Part shown: positions 7,714 to 14,502 of the stretch, one piece after another
Numbering within the stretch: the stretch's first letter is position 1
Layout: each line of letters opens with the position of its first letter
From: Bacteroidetes bacterium UBA6161
GTDB lineage: Bacteria > Bacteroidota > Bacteroidia > NS11-12g > UBA955
Length of the DNA: 29,921 nucleotides
Reading direction: 5' to 3'
Assembly: GCA_002422315.1 (NCBI GenBank)
Contig: DIUJ01000070.1
Location: 11,117-41,037, forward strand
Translations under genes and position numbers: made by a program
The notes under the pieces: model-generated
The model's database searches: none
What the model saw: the letters and a program-made list of their open reading frames with translations, nothing else
Told to the model about the DNA's origin: nothing

Positions 7714-9231
7714 TTAGTTAAATTCTGGTTTAATAAATGTCAATCCGTTTTTTTTCATTGTTTTATAATTATCTGTCAATTCAGTCGAAGGTAAGGTTTC
7801 ATAAATAAAAAGCCAATACCTGTCAAAATCGTCTTTCTTTAAAATTTTAGATAGGTCTTCATATTCTTTTAGATATGCTTTTTTGTTATGCTTCTTATCA
7901 TATAAATATGAAATCATTAAAAATATGCAGTCCAAGGAATTTATAGAGTCTTGTTTAATAGTTCCTATTTCAATATCAAAATCATATTTAATTGCCCAAT
8001 ATATTGCGTAAGAACAGGCTTCATAAATTTTCTTTTTAAGTCCATAGGCATAAATATCTTGTGCTATTCTTTTAATTATGCTTTTGTCAATTTTGTGCGG
8101 TTCAAACACTTTTGGTTCAAGAAGATTTATTAAATATGGATAAAGTAAAACTAAATGGTGTATTTGCTTTATGTAGTAATCTTTTGCGTTTGTGTCTAAA
8201 TGCTTGTTAGAAAGAATTTTTATAGCATAATTTAATATTGAAGTGTCAGAATCTTCGTCCAACATTAGTTCAATTGCAAAGTCAATGAAGCCTTTTAATT
8301 CTTTTACTCGAATTGCTTCTTTAAAATTTACAATGTACGTGTTGGTAAAATTAAAATGGTTCAATTTAGTTACCCAATTCTTAACACTTGCCAATGGCAA
8401 AGGAATTATTTTTGATTTTTTGCCATTAAGTGCTAATTCATATTTTTTTAGTTCTTCTGATAAACTCAAAAAGAATCTATCCGCTTCTTCGTATGTGTCA
8501 ACATAACAAGTATAGTCATCTATCTTTCTTATGTATTTAAAACCTTGTTGTGTTAGTTCATTATCAACTGTTACAAGTATAATTTCTGAAATTAGATTTG
8601 AAGAGTGCGGTCCAATTAAAACTCCATTTGTTTCTCCGTGCTTTAAATTACGTGTATTGAAATCAATTTGATTAAACCACTCGTGTTTGTCTGTTGATTT
8701 TGACTTGGCTAAACTTTTACCTACTAATGCCCAAGAAATTGAATGACTATAAACACTTGGGAAACAATTTGAAATATCAGCCAATGCAACATATTTACTT
8801 TTAATTACTATGTCTTGCTCAGGGTCTCCGTCCTTTGAGAAATTTTTGTAGTTCATTTCAAAAAGTTCAGGTTTGTTTTCAAGCTTTCTTAAATGAATTC
8901 TACTGATTTTGAAAGAATCATTTTTTGTCTTGTCTTCAAAGTGTTTTTGCAATTTAGCCCAATTGTCCGCTAAGCAATTTACTTGATTTGAGTATGCAAA
9001 TGGTTCAGGTATTGCCATTGGTCTTGGAATATTAATATTCCGCATACTTGAATATCTTATAAAATCTTTGGACTTTTTGTTTATTGGAAAAGTTAGTGTT
9101 TTCGTAAATGCTAAAAAGTCAACACTAGTCAAAAAGTTAGGTATTTTTTCTGCAAAAAGTCCATAGCCAACCAAGCCGTCATATAAGTCGGTGGCTGAAA
9201 TTTCATTTTTGTATTCAATGTATTTTCTCAT
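7714..9231 (-). CDS. Abi/UG-type reverse transcriptase (antiphage candidate)
   Basis: The 505-residue protein has reverse-transcriptase motifs in residues 145-280: motif A ADISNCFPSVYSHSISWA (151-168, Asp152), motif B GVLIGPHSSNLISE (203-216), motif C RKIDDY (235-240, Asp238-Asp239) and motif D-like NGKKSKI (269-275). The HSISWA signature after motif A is typical of unknown-group/abortive-infection RTs (AbiA, AbiK, DRT types). From about 300 onward the protein is all-helical, matching the helical-repeat domain of this class. There is no maturase or endonuclease domain, so it is not a group II intron protein. The upstream same-strand gene encodes a HEPN protein, and AbiA carries RT, helical repeats and HEPN in one chain, so this looks like a split version. 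DNA is AT-rich relative to neighbours. Which exact subgroup it belongs to I cannot tell. Confidence 0.87.
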   Translation of the reverse strand: MRKYIEYKNEISATDLYDGLVGYGLFAEKIPNFLTSVDFLAFTKTLTFPINKKSKDFIRYSSMRNINIPRPMAIPEPFAYSNQVNCLADNWAKLQKHFEDKTKNDSFKISRIHLRKLENKPELFEMNYKNFSKDGDPEQDIVIKSKYVALADISNCFPSVYSHSISWALVGKSLAKSKSTDKHEWFNQIDFNTRNLKHGETNGVLIGPHSSNLISEIILVTVDNELTQQGFKYIRKIDDYTCYVDTYEEADRFFLSLSEELKKYELALNGKKSKIIPLPLASVKNWVTKLNHFNFTNTYIVNFKEAIRVKELKGFIDFAIELMLDEDSDTSILNYAIKILSNKHLDTNAKDYYIKQIHHLVLLYPYLINLLEPKVFEPHKIDKSIIKRIAQDIYAYGLKKKIYEACSYAIYWAIKYDFDIEIGTIKQDSINSLDCIFLMISYLYDKKHNKKAYLKEYEDLSKILKKDDFDRYWLFIYETLPSTELTDNYKTMKKNGLTFIKPEFN

Positions 9232-9415
9232 TCGTTAATGTCGGTCGTGTCGTCTTTTTGGGTGAGGCATAACGGTTCGGGCTTTTCGTTCGAGCGGATT
9301 TCGGAGCACAGAGTTTCATTTTAGTAATAAAGTACATTAGAAGCACAATGTACCAAGTTTGCATGTCATCCCGCCTGACTCAAAACCCGATTTGGTAGTA
9401 GTTGTTCTCATTCGT
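9225..9415. repeat. Structured 180-bp spacer bounded by 11-bp direct repeats
   Basis: TTCTCATTCGT occurs at 9225-9235 and again at 9405-9415, 180 bp apart, at the RT start and the HEPN stop. The interior folds: TCGGG (9277-9281) and TTTT pair with AAAA and CCCGA (9386-9390); GCGGAT (9294-9299) pairs with ATCCCGC (9368-9374) with a bulge; and GTACATT (9332-9338) pairs perfectly with AATGTAC (9347-9353). Two arm blocks separated by unpaired bases with a terminal hairpin resemble an integron attC layout, though canonical core sites are degenerate. It may be an inserted element, a cassette junction or an RNA gene. Confidence 0.65.
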
Positions 9416-10352
9416 CAAAGTAGTTTTTTAGCTTAAAAAAATATAAAGTTATGTGCTTGTCAATCCTGTCGCTTAATGACTTAAAAAATTTGTTTGCATT
9501 AATAACATCATTTAAATGAGGATTAAAATGTTTAGCACCGTGACCAATTTTATTTCGATTATCTCTTATTGAATGAAACGTGTCTGATTCATCCTTTGTC
9601 ATTTTGAACAACAATGTTTTCTCAAGAAATGTTGGGATTTCATTTGCTTTAAGGTTGTCAATCTTATTATTGTAAATGTCAAGTAATGAAGATAGAAGCA
9701 GTTTCTCCGAGTTTACATAACCTTGGATTTTCAGTTTATTGGAAAACTTTTTATATCTATCAATTTTTCGTGGATCAAAATCTTTGTCCAGTTTTTTTAT
9801 ATCTGCTATTGTGTCTTGAGTAGGCTTAAAATCTGTTAGATACTTTTCTCTGTCTACCGTTTGAATTGAGTTTGTAAGTTCAATTGCAATGTCCATTATA
9901 AACGCTTCAAAATATGAGAACGTAGAAAAATAAAGATATGTCGCTAGTTTTGATTGATAGTTTGCTGTGCAATTACTAATGTTCTCAGAGTAAGTTTTTG
10001 ATTGTCTCTTGATTTCGTTTCTGTTGGCTTTGTATTCCGTCTCACCAATTGCTTCAACAACCTTACTTTTAAACTCTGAACTATTTATAGGGGTATTTAA
10101 TAACAGTTTCAGCTTGTCGATTTTGTCAATTGATAGTCCTTTTTCTGTAAGTGTTGAAATAGTGTCATCAGATATTTCATAAACGACTGAAGGTTCAAAA
10201 TAATCAGGGTCGGGCAGTCTTTTGATTATCTTATTGTTGAATAGTTTCAGGTTCTGTTTTAATACAGGTACACTTAAAGTTACTAATACAGCAAAATTGA
10301 AAATTTCCTGTGTCCGCTCTTTAAAGTCTATGTATGCCTGTGATTGTTTCAT
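9408..10352 (-). CDS. HEPN-domain protein, predicted RNase
   Basis: A roughly 314-residue helical protein. Residues about 135-300 look like a HEPN domain of the RiboL-PSP/MAE-type: a first helix around YFSTFSYFEAFIMDIAIE and the RNase motif RNKIGH (R-x4-H, about residues 266-271 counting from this start). HEPN proteins of defence systems commonly cut RNA, often tRNA, once triggered. The frame is open from a TTG at 10358, but the ATG at 10350-10352 is the likelier start. The gene begins about a dozen bases after the 3' end of a tRNA-like element on the same strand and precedes the RT gene; deleting one repeat plus the spacer would leave an ATGA overlap with RT. I infer that it is the effector and the RT the sensor or polymerase part. 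Substrate unknown. Confidence 0.75.
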   Translation of the reverse strand: MKQSQAYIDFKERTQEIFNFAVLVTLSVPVLKQNLKLFNNKIIKRLPDPDYFEPSVVYEISDDTISTLTEKGLSIDKIDKLKLLLNTPINSSEFKSKVVEAIGETEYKANRNEIKRQSKTYSENISNCTANYQSKLATYLYFSTFSYFEAFIMDIAIELTNSIQTVDREKYLTDFKPTQDTIADIKKLDKDFDPRKIDRYKKFSNKLKIQGYVNSEKLLLSSLLDIYNNKIDNLKANEIPTFLEKTLLFKMTKDESDTFHSIRDNRNKIGHGAKHFNPHLNDVINANKFFKSLSDRIDKHITLYFFKLKNYFDE

Positions 10353-10364
10353 TGTCAAGTTAGT

Positions 10365-10463
10365 GGGGAATGCAGGATTCGAACCTACATCCTGGGCAAT
10401 ATCTTTGAGGTGGTGGTCAATTTAAAATCGGTGCCCTGGCTTTACCAATTAAGCTAATTCCCC
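10365..10463 (-). tRNA. tRNA-like element with oversized anticodon loop
   Basis: Read on the minus strand the 99 nt have a perfect 7-bp acceptor stem (GGGGAAT with ATTCCCC), a 4-bp D stem (GCTT/AAGC) around AATTGGTA, and a 5-bp T stem (GTAGG/CCTGC, one G-U) with a TTCGAAT loop. The anticodon stem can be GGGCA/TGCCC, but its loop is over 30 nt rather than 7, so no anticodon can be read with confidence. CCA is not encoded. Options are a tRNA with an unusual insertion, a pseudogene, or a tRNA-mimic RNA that belongs to the HEPN-RT operon it directly precedes. Confidence 0.6.
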
Positions 10464-10987
10464 ATTTTTCAATTTTACATTTTTTATTGTTAGTGTGTCT
10501 GTCTTTATACAATTACTGGTAACTTACTTATAATCCTTACTTTATCAGACTCATACAGCATGATTTTGTCGTATAGTCCTGATAAGTATTAGATTTTATT
10601 TTAGATTACAAACATAATCCTTTCCCTCTAATTACCAAACCTTAATCTTATGGGTAGTTGCTGCGTTGCAAAAATTTATGAAGCTTTTTGCCAGTGTATT
10701 GTTTGGCTGGGCTGGTGTATTATCTACTTCACTCTGTATGCTGTAGCATAGTAGTGGTCTTTTAGGTATTTGTATATATATAGGACCTTTCCGCTTGCTA
10801 TTTTGGTATTTCAGTTGGGTTTTTTAGTATAAATGAGGGCTACGAGCATATCTTTTATGCTTACATAGGTTTATTCGAGGAGTAATGGAAAGTAGAGAGG
10901 CGGGGGTAATCTTGGAACGATGAAAACACCTGCCTTTTGGGTTTTATGAGAGTTTTGCAACAGTTACTATTTTTTGCGGAAGGTGCT
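10464..10987. other. Noncoding region holding direct repeat copy A
   Basis: No gene is apparent in these 524 bases. The 5' part may carry the promoter of the tRNA-like/HEPN/RT unit: a TAAAATTG box lies on the minus strand just before the tRNA-like element. TTATCAG and CTGATAA near 10545-10586 form an inverted repeat. Most of the rest is direct repeat copy A. Confidence 0.5.
10586..10880. repeat. ~295-bp direct repeat, copy A
   Basis: This segment aligns throughout with 12781-13072 at roughly nine identical bases in ten, with a few short indels. Shared landmarks include GATTACAAACATA, GCGTTGCAAAAATTTATG and the palindrome TATGCTGTAGCATA (10737-10750 here). Together the copies bracket the two-gene ImmA-like/DUF4411 module. 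Homology fades just outside these bounds. Confidence 0.85.
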
Positions 10988-11494
10988 TTAGGTCAAGGAA
11001 CATTGGAATTTAATGTCTAACTCGTCAATAAATTGGAAGTCATTTATCCACCTAATTCCCATGTTGTCGCAAACGTTAGGAATTTTTATTCTGGTTGAGT
11101 TTAGTGCAGTCACTTTTTCTTCTTTTGTAACTACACTTGCATTTTCGTGCAAAGCATGAGCAATTACCCAAGGGTCGGCTAATGAACGTGCTTTTGTATT
11201 GTCAACTAAGTTTTTGTGTATCGGGTTAGCAGCATAAATCTCTTGTAAGCAAGCGGTAACGCCTTCACTTATTTTTTTTAATGGGATTTTGCTCCCTTTT
11301 AACCATTTTGAAAGGTCGTCTTCTGTCCGAATGATTTCTTCGTAAACTAATTCCGGAATAAAAATCTTTTCGCTTTTGCCGAGTTCGGTTAAGATTTTCC
11401 AATAATCAGGGCAAAATTTGGGGTTGTAGTATTTTTGCCATGCTTGGATTAACACATTGGCATCGAAACAATATTTGTTTGCCTTTGTGCTCAT
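10988..11494 (-). CDS. DUF4411-family PIN-like protein, predicted toxin
   Basis: A 168-residue protein with a PIN-like fold pattern: FDANVLIQAW with Asp11 near the start, an acidic YEEI (51-54), SLADPWVIAHA with Asp107, and VVTKEE (121-126). These acidic positions would bind the metal of a PIN nuclease. The family (DUF4411) is regularly paired with a HTH/M78-peptidase protein and proposed as a toxin that cleaves RNA. Here its ATG overlaps the stop of the upstream HTH-peptidase gene by four bases (ATGA), a sign of translational coupling. The pair lies between ~295-bp direct repeats. The family's RNase activity is predicted, and its target is unknown. Confidence 0.85.
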   Translation of the reverse strand: MSTKANKYCFDANVLIQAWQKYYNPKFCPDYWKILTELGKSEKIFIPELVYEEIIRTEDDLSKWLKGSKIPLKKISEGVTACLQEIYAANPIHKNLVDNTKARSLADPWVIAHALHENASVVTKEEKVTALNSTRIKIPNVCDNMGIRWINDFQFIDELDIKFQCSLT

Positions 11495-12669
11495 CTAAAT
11501 AATTGGGATTCGAGTTTTGGAAATTTATTTACTTGAACATTCAACAGACTACTAGCTAATGTCGGCTCAATAAAGCCGCCACGAAATGCATCTAGAACAG
11601 TTTGAGTAAATAGTCTGCTATTTCTATTTAGTTGTAACAAAAAGTAATTCGGTCCGCCTGGTTTATCCTTTTCTTTTTGCTTGGCTTTTTTTTCAGCTTC
11701 TCTTTTCAAAAACATCGCATAATCAATATCAGCTTGTTTTTTTAACTTCTGATATGTCGTTGTCGAAATAAAATTAAGATTCAATGCACGAACTAAAAGA
11801 GCAAACGAGCTTACACCTAATTGCTTTGCAACCTTGAAAACATCTTTATAAGTCTGAAAAGAAATTGAATCAAAACTCAAAACAATTTCTTTTGGCATTA
11901 AAGCATTTGCCGCAACTTCATTGCAGAATAATTCTACTGGATGAAACTTGTCTTTGTGTTTTATGTCGGGCTCAACTTCATTTGAAATTCCTGTTTCAGC
12001 TATCCAAATGTGAGCTAACTCATGAACAAGTGTAAATAATTGTGGTGCATTCCAATCATCAGAGTTTACAAAAACGAATGGTGCATGTGGGTCCGCAATT
12101 GCAAAACCTTGCAACTCTTCTGAATCTAGTTTGAGTCGAGAGTGAATAAAACTTGTTCTTGAAACAAAAATGCCATTCGTTTCTGCTGCATCAATCCACT
12201 CCTTAATGGGGTTATCTGCCTTGTATGACGCAGGATTTATTTTTAAAGTATCAAGAATGTCTTTTGCTACGGCTTGAGGGTTATCTTTTATTGAATAGCG
12301 ACCTACAAATTCTAATTTGTCTTCTTGATTTTCTGAATATACATCACTTATCCATGCTTGCTTTTGTTGGATTTCTCTAATGATAAAAATTGAAGAGGTT
12401 GTCAGATTTTTTGAGCCTGATTTTCTAAAGTCTTGCAGAGGCTGAAAGTCTCGAGGAATTTCTGGTAAAAAGAATAAAGCAAATGGTCTTTTATAGGCTT
12501 TGGCAAGCGTTTGTGCTTGTCTTATTGTCGGGTGATTTGTCCCTGCTTCCCACTCTTTTAATTTGTCAACCGTCACGGAAACTTTGGCAGCAGCAGCTTC
12601 TTCGGTCATTCTTGCCGATTCTCTTGCCCATTTCAGCACATTGGGTGTTATGTATGCTTTGTCTGCCAT
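11491..12669 (-). CDS. XRE-type HTH plus ImmA/IrrE (M78) metallopeptidase
   Basis: A 392-residue cytosolic protein. Residues about 8-65 form an XRE helix-turn-helix (AAAAKVSVTVDKLKEWEAG with an N-terminal ARESARMT helix), followed by a linker and a M78 peptidase domain with the zinc motif HELAH (216-220) and the third-ligand context NEVAANALMP (Glu251). Proteins of this kind act as antitoxin/repressors, or cleave regulators on a signal. The C-terminal tail is Lys-rich near 320-340. Partner: the overlapping DUF4411 gene. A TAnnTTTG box (12678-12685) lies only 9 bases upstream of the ATG, so the message would be nearly leaderless and the HTH could autoregulate at the repeated TTTTGTC motifs near 12705 and 12723. 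Confidence 0.88.
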   Translation of the reverse strand: MADKAYITPNVLKWARESARMTEEAAAAKVSVTVDKLKEWEAGTNHPTIRQAQTLAKAYKRPFALFFLPEIPRDFQPLQDFRKSGSKNLTTSSIFIIREIQQKQAWISDVYSENQEDKLEFVGRYSIKDNPQAVAKDILDTLKINPASYKADNPIKEWIDAAETNGIFVSRTSFIHSRLKLDSEELQGFAIADPHAPFVFVNSDDWNAPQLFTLVHELAHIWIAETGISNEVEPDIKHKDKFHPVELFCNEVAANALMPKEIVLSFDSISFQTYKDVFKVAKQLGVSSFALLVRALNLNFISTTTYQKLKKQADIDYAMFLKREAEKKAKQKEKDKPGGPNYFLLQLNRNSRLFTQTVLDAFRGGFIEPTLASSLLNVQVNKFPKLESQLFR

Positions 12670-12677
12670 TTAGGTTT

Positions 12678-12685
12678 CAAAAATA
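12678..12685 (-). promoter_or_regulatory. -7 box for HTH-peptidase gene
   Basis: TATTTTTG on the minus strand matches TAnnTTTG. A TTTTG that could act as -33 lies 22 bases further upstream, slightly more than the usual spacing. The predicted start of transcription is about 5 bases before the ATG. Confidence 0.4.
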
Positions 12686-12780
12686 CAAATTTTAAGGTCG
12701 TTTTTGTCAAAATACTAATGTTTTGTCGGTAGTTGTCCGTTTTTTTAGCATGACTGCTAACTTTCTTATATACCTAACGC

Positions 12781-13072
12781 GTATCAGACTTTATTTTAGA
12801 TTACAAACATACTCCTTTCCCTCTAATTTCCAAACCCTAGCCTTTTGGTAGCTGCTGCGTTGCAAAAATTTATGAAGCTTTTTGCCAGTGTATTGTTTGG
12901 CCGGGCTGGTGTATTATCTACTTCACTCTGTATGCTGTAGCATAGAAGTGGTCTTTTAGGTATTTGTATATATAGAACTTTTCCGCTTGCTACTTTGGTA
13001 TTTTCGTTGGGTGTTTTAGTATAAAAGAGGGCTAAGAGCATATATTTTATGCTTACATAGGTACATTTGAGG
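12781..13072. repeat. ~295-bp direct repeat, copy B
   Basis: Same orientation as copy A at 10586-10880. The start-to-start distance is 2195 bp, so recombination between copies would delete the toxin-antitoxin-like module as one unit. Contains the same TATGCTGTAGCATA palindrome. Confidence 0.85.
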
Positions 13073-13202
13073 TGTTTTTAACAATATTCCGTATATTTTT
13101 CGTCTAAAACAAATTCTCTCTCTCCCTTTCTGCCTATTTTTGGGTTTCATAGTTAATCCTCCCAATTGTAACTAAAGCTACATAAAAGCTGTCTGCTTTT
13201 TG

Positions 13203-13210
13203 TAATTTTG
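13203..13210 (+). promoter_or_regulatory. -7 box, possibly leaderless GTG gene
   Basis: TAATTTTG matches TAnnTTTG and ends 4 bases before the GTG at 13215. With the usual distance the first transcribed base would be at or next to the start codon, so the mRNA may be leaderless. Confidence 0.4.
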
Positions 13211-13214
13211 CGGC

Positions 13215-14129
13215 GTGAAAAAAGCCCTCTTTTTTATCGTGTTTTCTTTGTGGTCTGTTAGCTCTTTTGCTTGCGATGTTTGCGGCGGACCCACCTCCGG
13301 GCAATCCTTGGGTTTGTTGCCGGCATACAAAAAACACTTTGTAGGAATGCGCGTGCACACAGGGTCTTTTTCTACTACCCACCCTCCATTGTTTCAAACA
13401 GAAGGCAGCAGCTCTAAGGAAAACTTCAGTTTTGCAGAACTTAGGGGCAGGTTTTACGCCGGTAAAAATTGGCAAATATTGGGATATGTGCCTATTGGTT
13501 TTTTACAAAAGAGAGACTCCATAGGAACGATTCAAAATAGCGGATTGGCAGATGTTTCACTAGCGGTAAATAGGGTACTGTGGAACACCATGGAGCAAGA
13601 AGAGAAAAACACCAAGGTTTTTTGGATGCTTGGGGCAGGAGTAAAATTGCCTACAGGCAAAAGCAGAAATTTGGAAAATACTATAGGCATATTTATCCCA
13701 AATATGCAGCTTGGCTCAGGTTCCGTAGATTATTTTGCCATGACAAGCATAATAGTAAAACAGGAGAAAATTGGAGCAATGGCAGATGCAAGCTTTATGT
13801 ATAAAACCGAAAATTCTCTTCGCTATAGGTTTGGTAACAGAAGCAATGCAAACCTTAGGTTTTTTTACCAAAAGTTTACCAAAAATCCCGAACTCTTTTG
13901 GGTGCCTTCTATTGGCCTAATGGCAGATATGCTTGGCGTAGATACCGAATATGGTCATAAAAAACAGTACACTGGAGGCTGGGTTTTGAATCAAAGCACT
14001 AGTGTAGATGTGTTTTACAATAATTGGCATTTTAATGCTCTTGTAGCCATCCCTTTTCAAAGTTTTTTATCCGAATCTTATGTTACTCCTCATGCGCAAT
14101 TCTCTCTTCAAGCAACTTATTTATTTTAA
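13215..14129 (+). CDS. Outer-membrane beta-barrel protein (transporter-like)
   Basis: A 304-residue exported protein with a signal peptide (MKKALFFIVFSLWSVSSFA), a mature start at CDVCGG, and alternating hydrophobic strands ending in a C-terminal aromatic (ATYLF), as expected of an outer-membrane barrel. CDVCGG at the mature N-terminus recurs in Bacteroidota barrel proteins near metal-handling genes, and here a lipoprotein and a ZIP transporter follow, so a link to metal uptake or sensing is inferred. The start is GTG; no ATG upstream is in frame at a sensible place, and the signal peptide begins exactly at the GTG. The next gene overlaps its end by 38 bases. Confidence 0.75.
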   Translation: MKKALFFIVFSLWSVSSFACDVCGGPTSGQSLGLLPAYKKHFVGMRVHTGSFSTTHPPLFQTEGSSSKENFSFAELRGRFYAGKNWQILGYVPIGFLQKRDSIGTIQNSGLADVSLAVNRVLWNTMEQEEKNTKVFWMLGAGVKLPTGKSRNLENTIGIFIPNMQLGSGSVDYFAMTSIIVKQEKIGAMADASFMYKTENSLRYRFGNRSNANLRFFYQKFTKNPELFWVPSIGLMADMLGVDTEYGHKKQYTGGWVLNQSTSVDVFYNNWHFNALVAIPFQSFLSESYVTPHAQFSLQATYLF

Positions 14130-14502
14130 TTTCCTTTTGGGGCTTTTTATACTCAGTTCTTGCACCAAAGAGCAGAATAAAGTAGAACCCTTAGAAAATC
14201 TGGTGGAGATAGCGATACAGCAACCTAAAGAAAACTTAGAGTGGGCAATAGGAGACACCCTTTTTGTAAGTGCAGAAGTATTCAGCAAAATAGGAATTCA
14301 TGGGTATGAAATAAAGTTACGTCAAGGCGACAGTGTGCTGTTTCATACACAAAACCACATACACGGGAAGGAGGGAAGTATTAAATACTGGATTCCTAGT
14401 AAAAAAGAATGGAAAAAAGGTATAATGGATTTAGAAATCAAGGTTTTGGTAGACCATGAGAGCAAGCAGGTTTTGGAAAATAGGAAAGTAATGTTTAACT
14501 AA
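14092..14502 (+). CDS. Predicted lipoprotein, unknown function
   Basis: The ATG at 14092 gives MRNSLFKQ, a hydrophobic core and LFILSSC with the lipobox Cys near residue 24, better than the ATG at 14080. About 110 mature residues follow, with an Ig-like strand pattern (IHGYEIKLRQGDSVLF) and an IHGKEG segment rich in charged residues. I do not recognise the family with certainty. The gene starts inside the previous coding region and is probably translated from the same message. Its stop overlaps the stop of the convergent ZIP gene by 8 bases. His residues in the middle and the context suggest, but do not show, a role with metals. Confidence 0.75.
   Translation: MRNSLFKQLIYFNFLLGLFILSSCTKEQNKVEPLENLVEIAIQQPKENLEWAIGDTLFVSAEVFSKIGIHGYEIKLRQGDSVLFHTQNHIHGKEGSIKYWIPSKKEWKKGIMDLEIKVLVDHESKQVLENRKVMFN

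Larger units (their letters stand above)
12670..13214. other. Noncoding region holding direct repeat copy B
   Basis: Besides repeat copy B these 545 bases contain the promoter of the HTH-peptidase gene at the left edge and that of the outer-membrane protein gene at the right edge. A 72-codon minus-strand frame at 12823-13041 lies wholly inside the repeat and is not treated as a gene. Confidence 0.5.

Noticed and set aside
7714..9231. RT as part of a retron or group II intron
   Set aside because: No maturase/endonuclease domain, no intron domain V seen nearby, and motifs fit Abi/UG RTs; no retron msr-msd pattern recognised.
7594..10463. Island inserted at the 3' end of a tRNA
   Set aside because: The HEPN-RT genes do lie on the 3' side of the tRNA-like element, but I found no copy of its 3' end near 7594-7713 and no integrase.
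12823..13041. 72-codon minus-strand frame inside direct repeat B
   Set aside because: The matching stretch in copy A has indels that shift the frame, so it is not conserved as protein.
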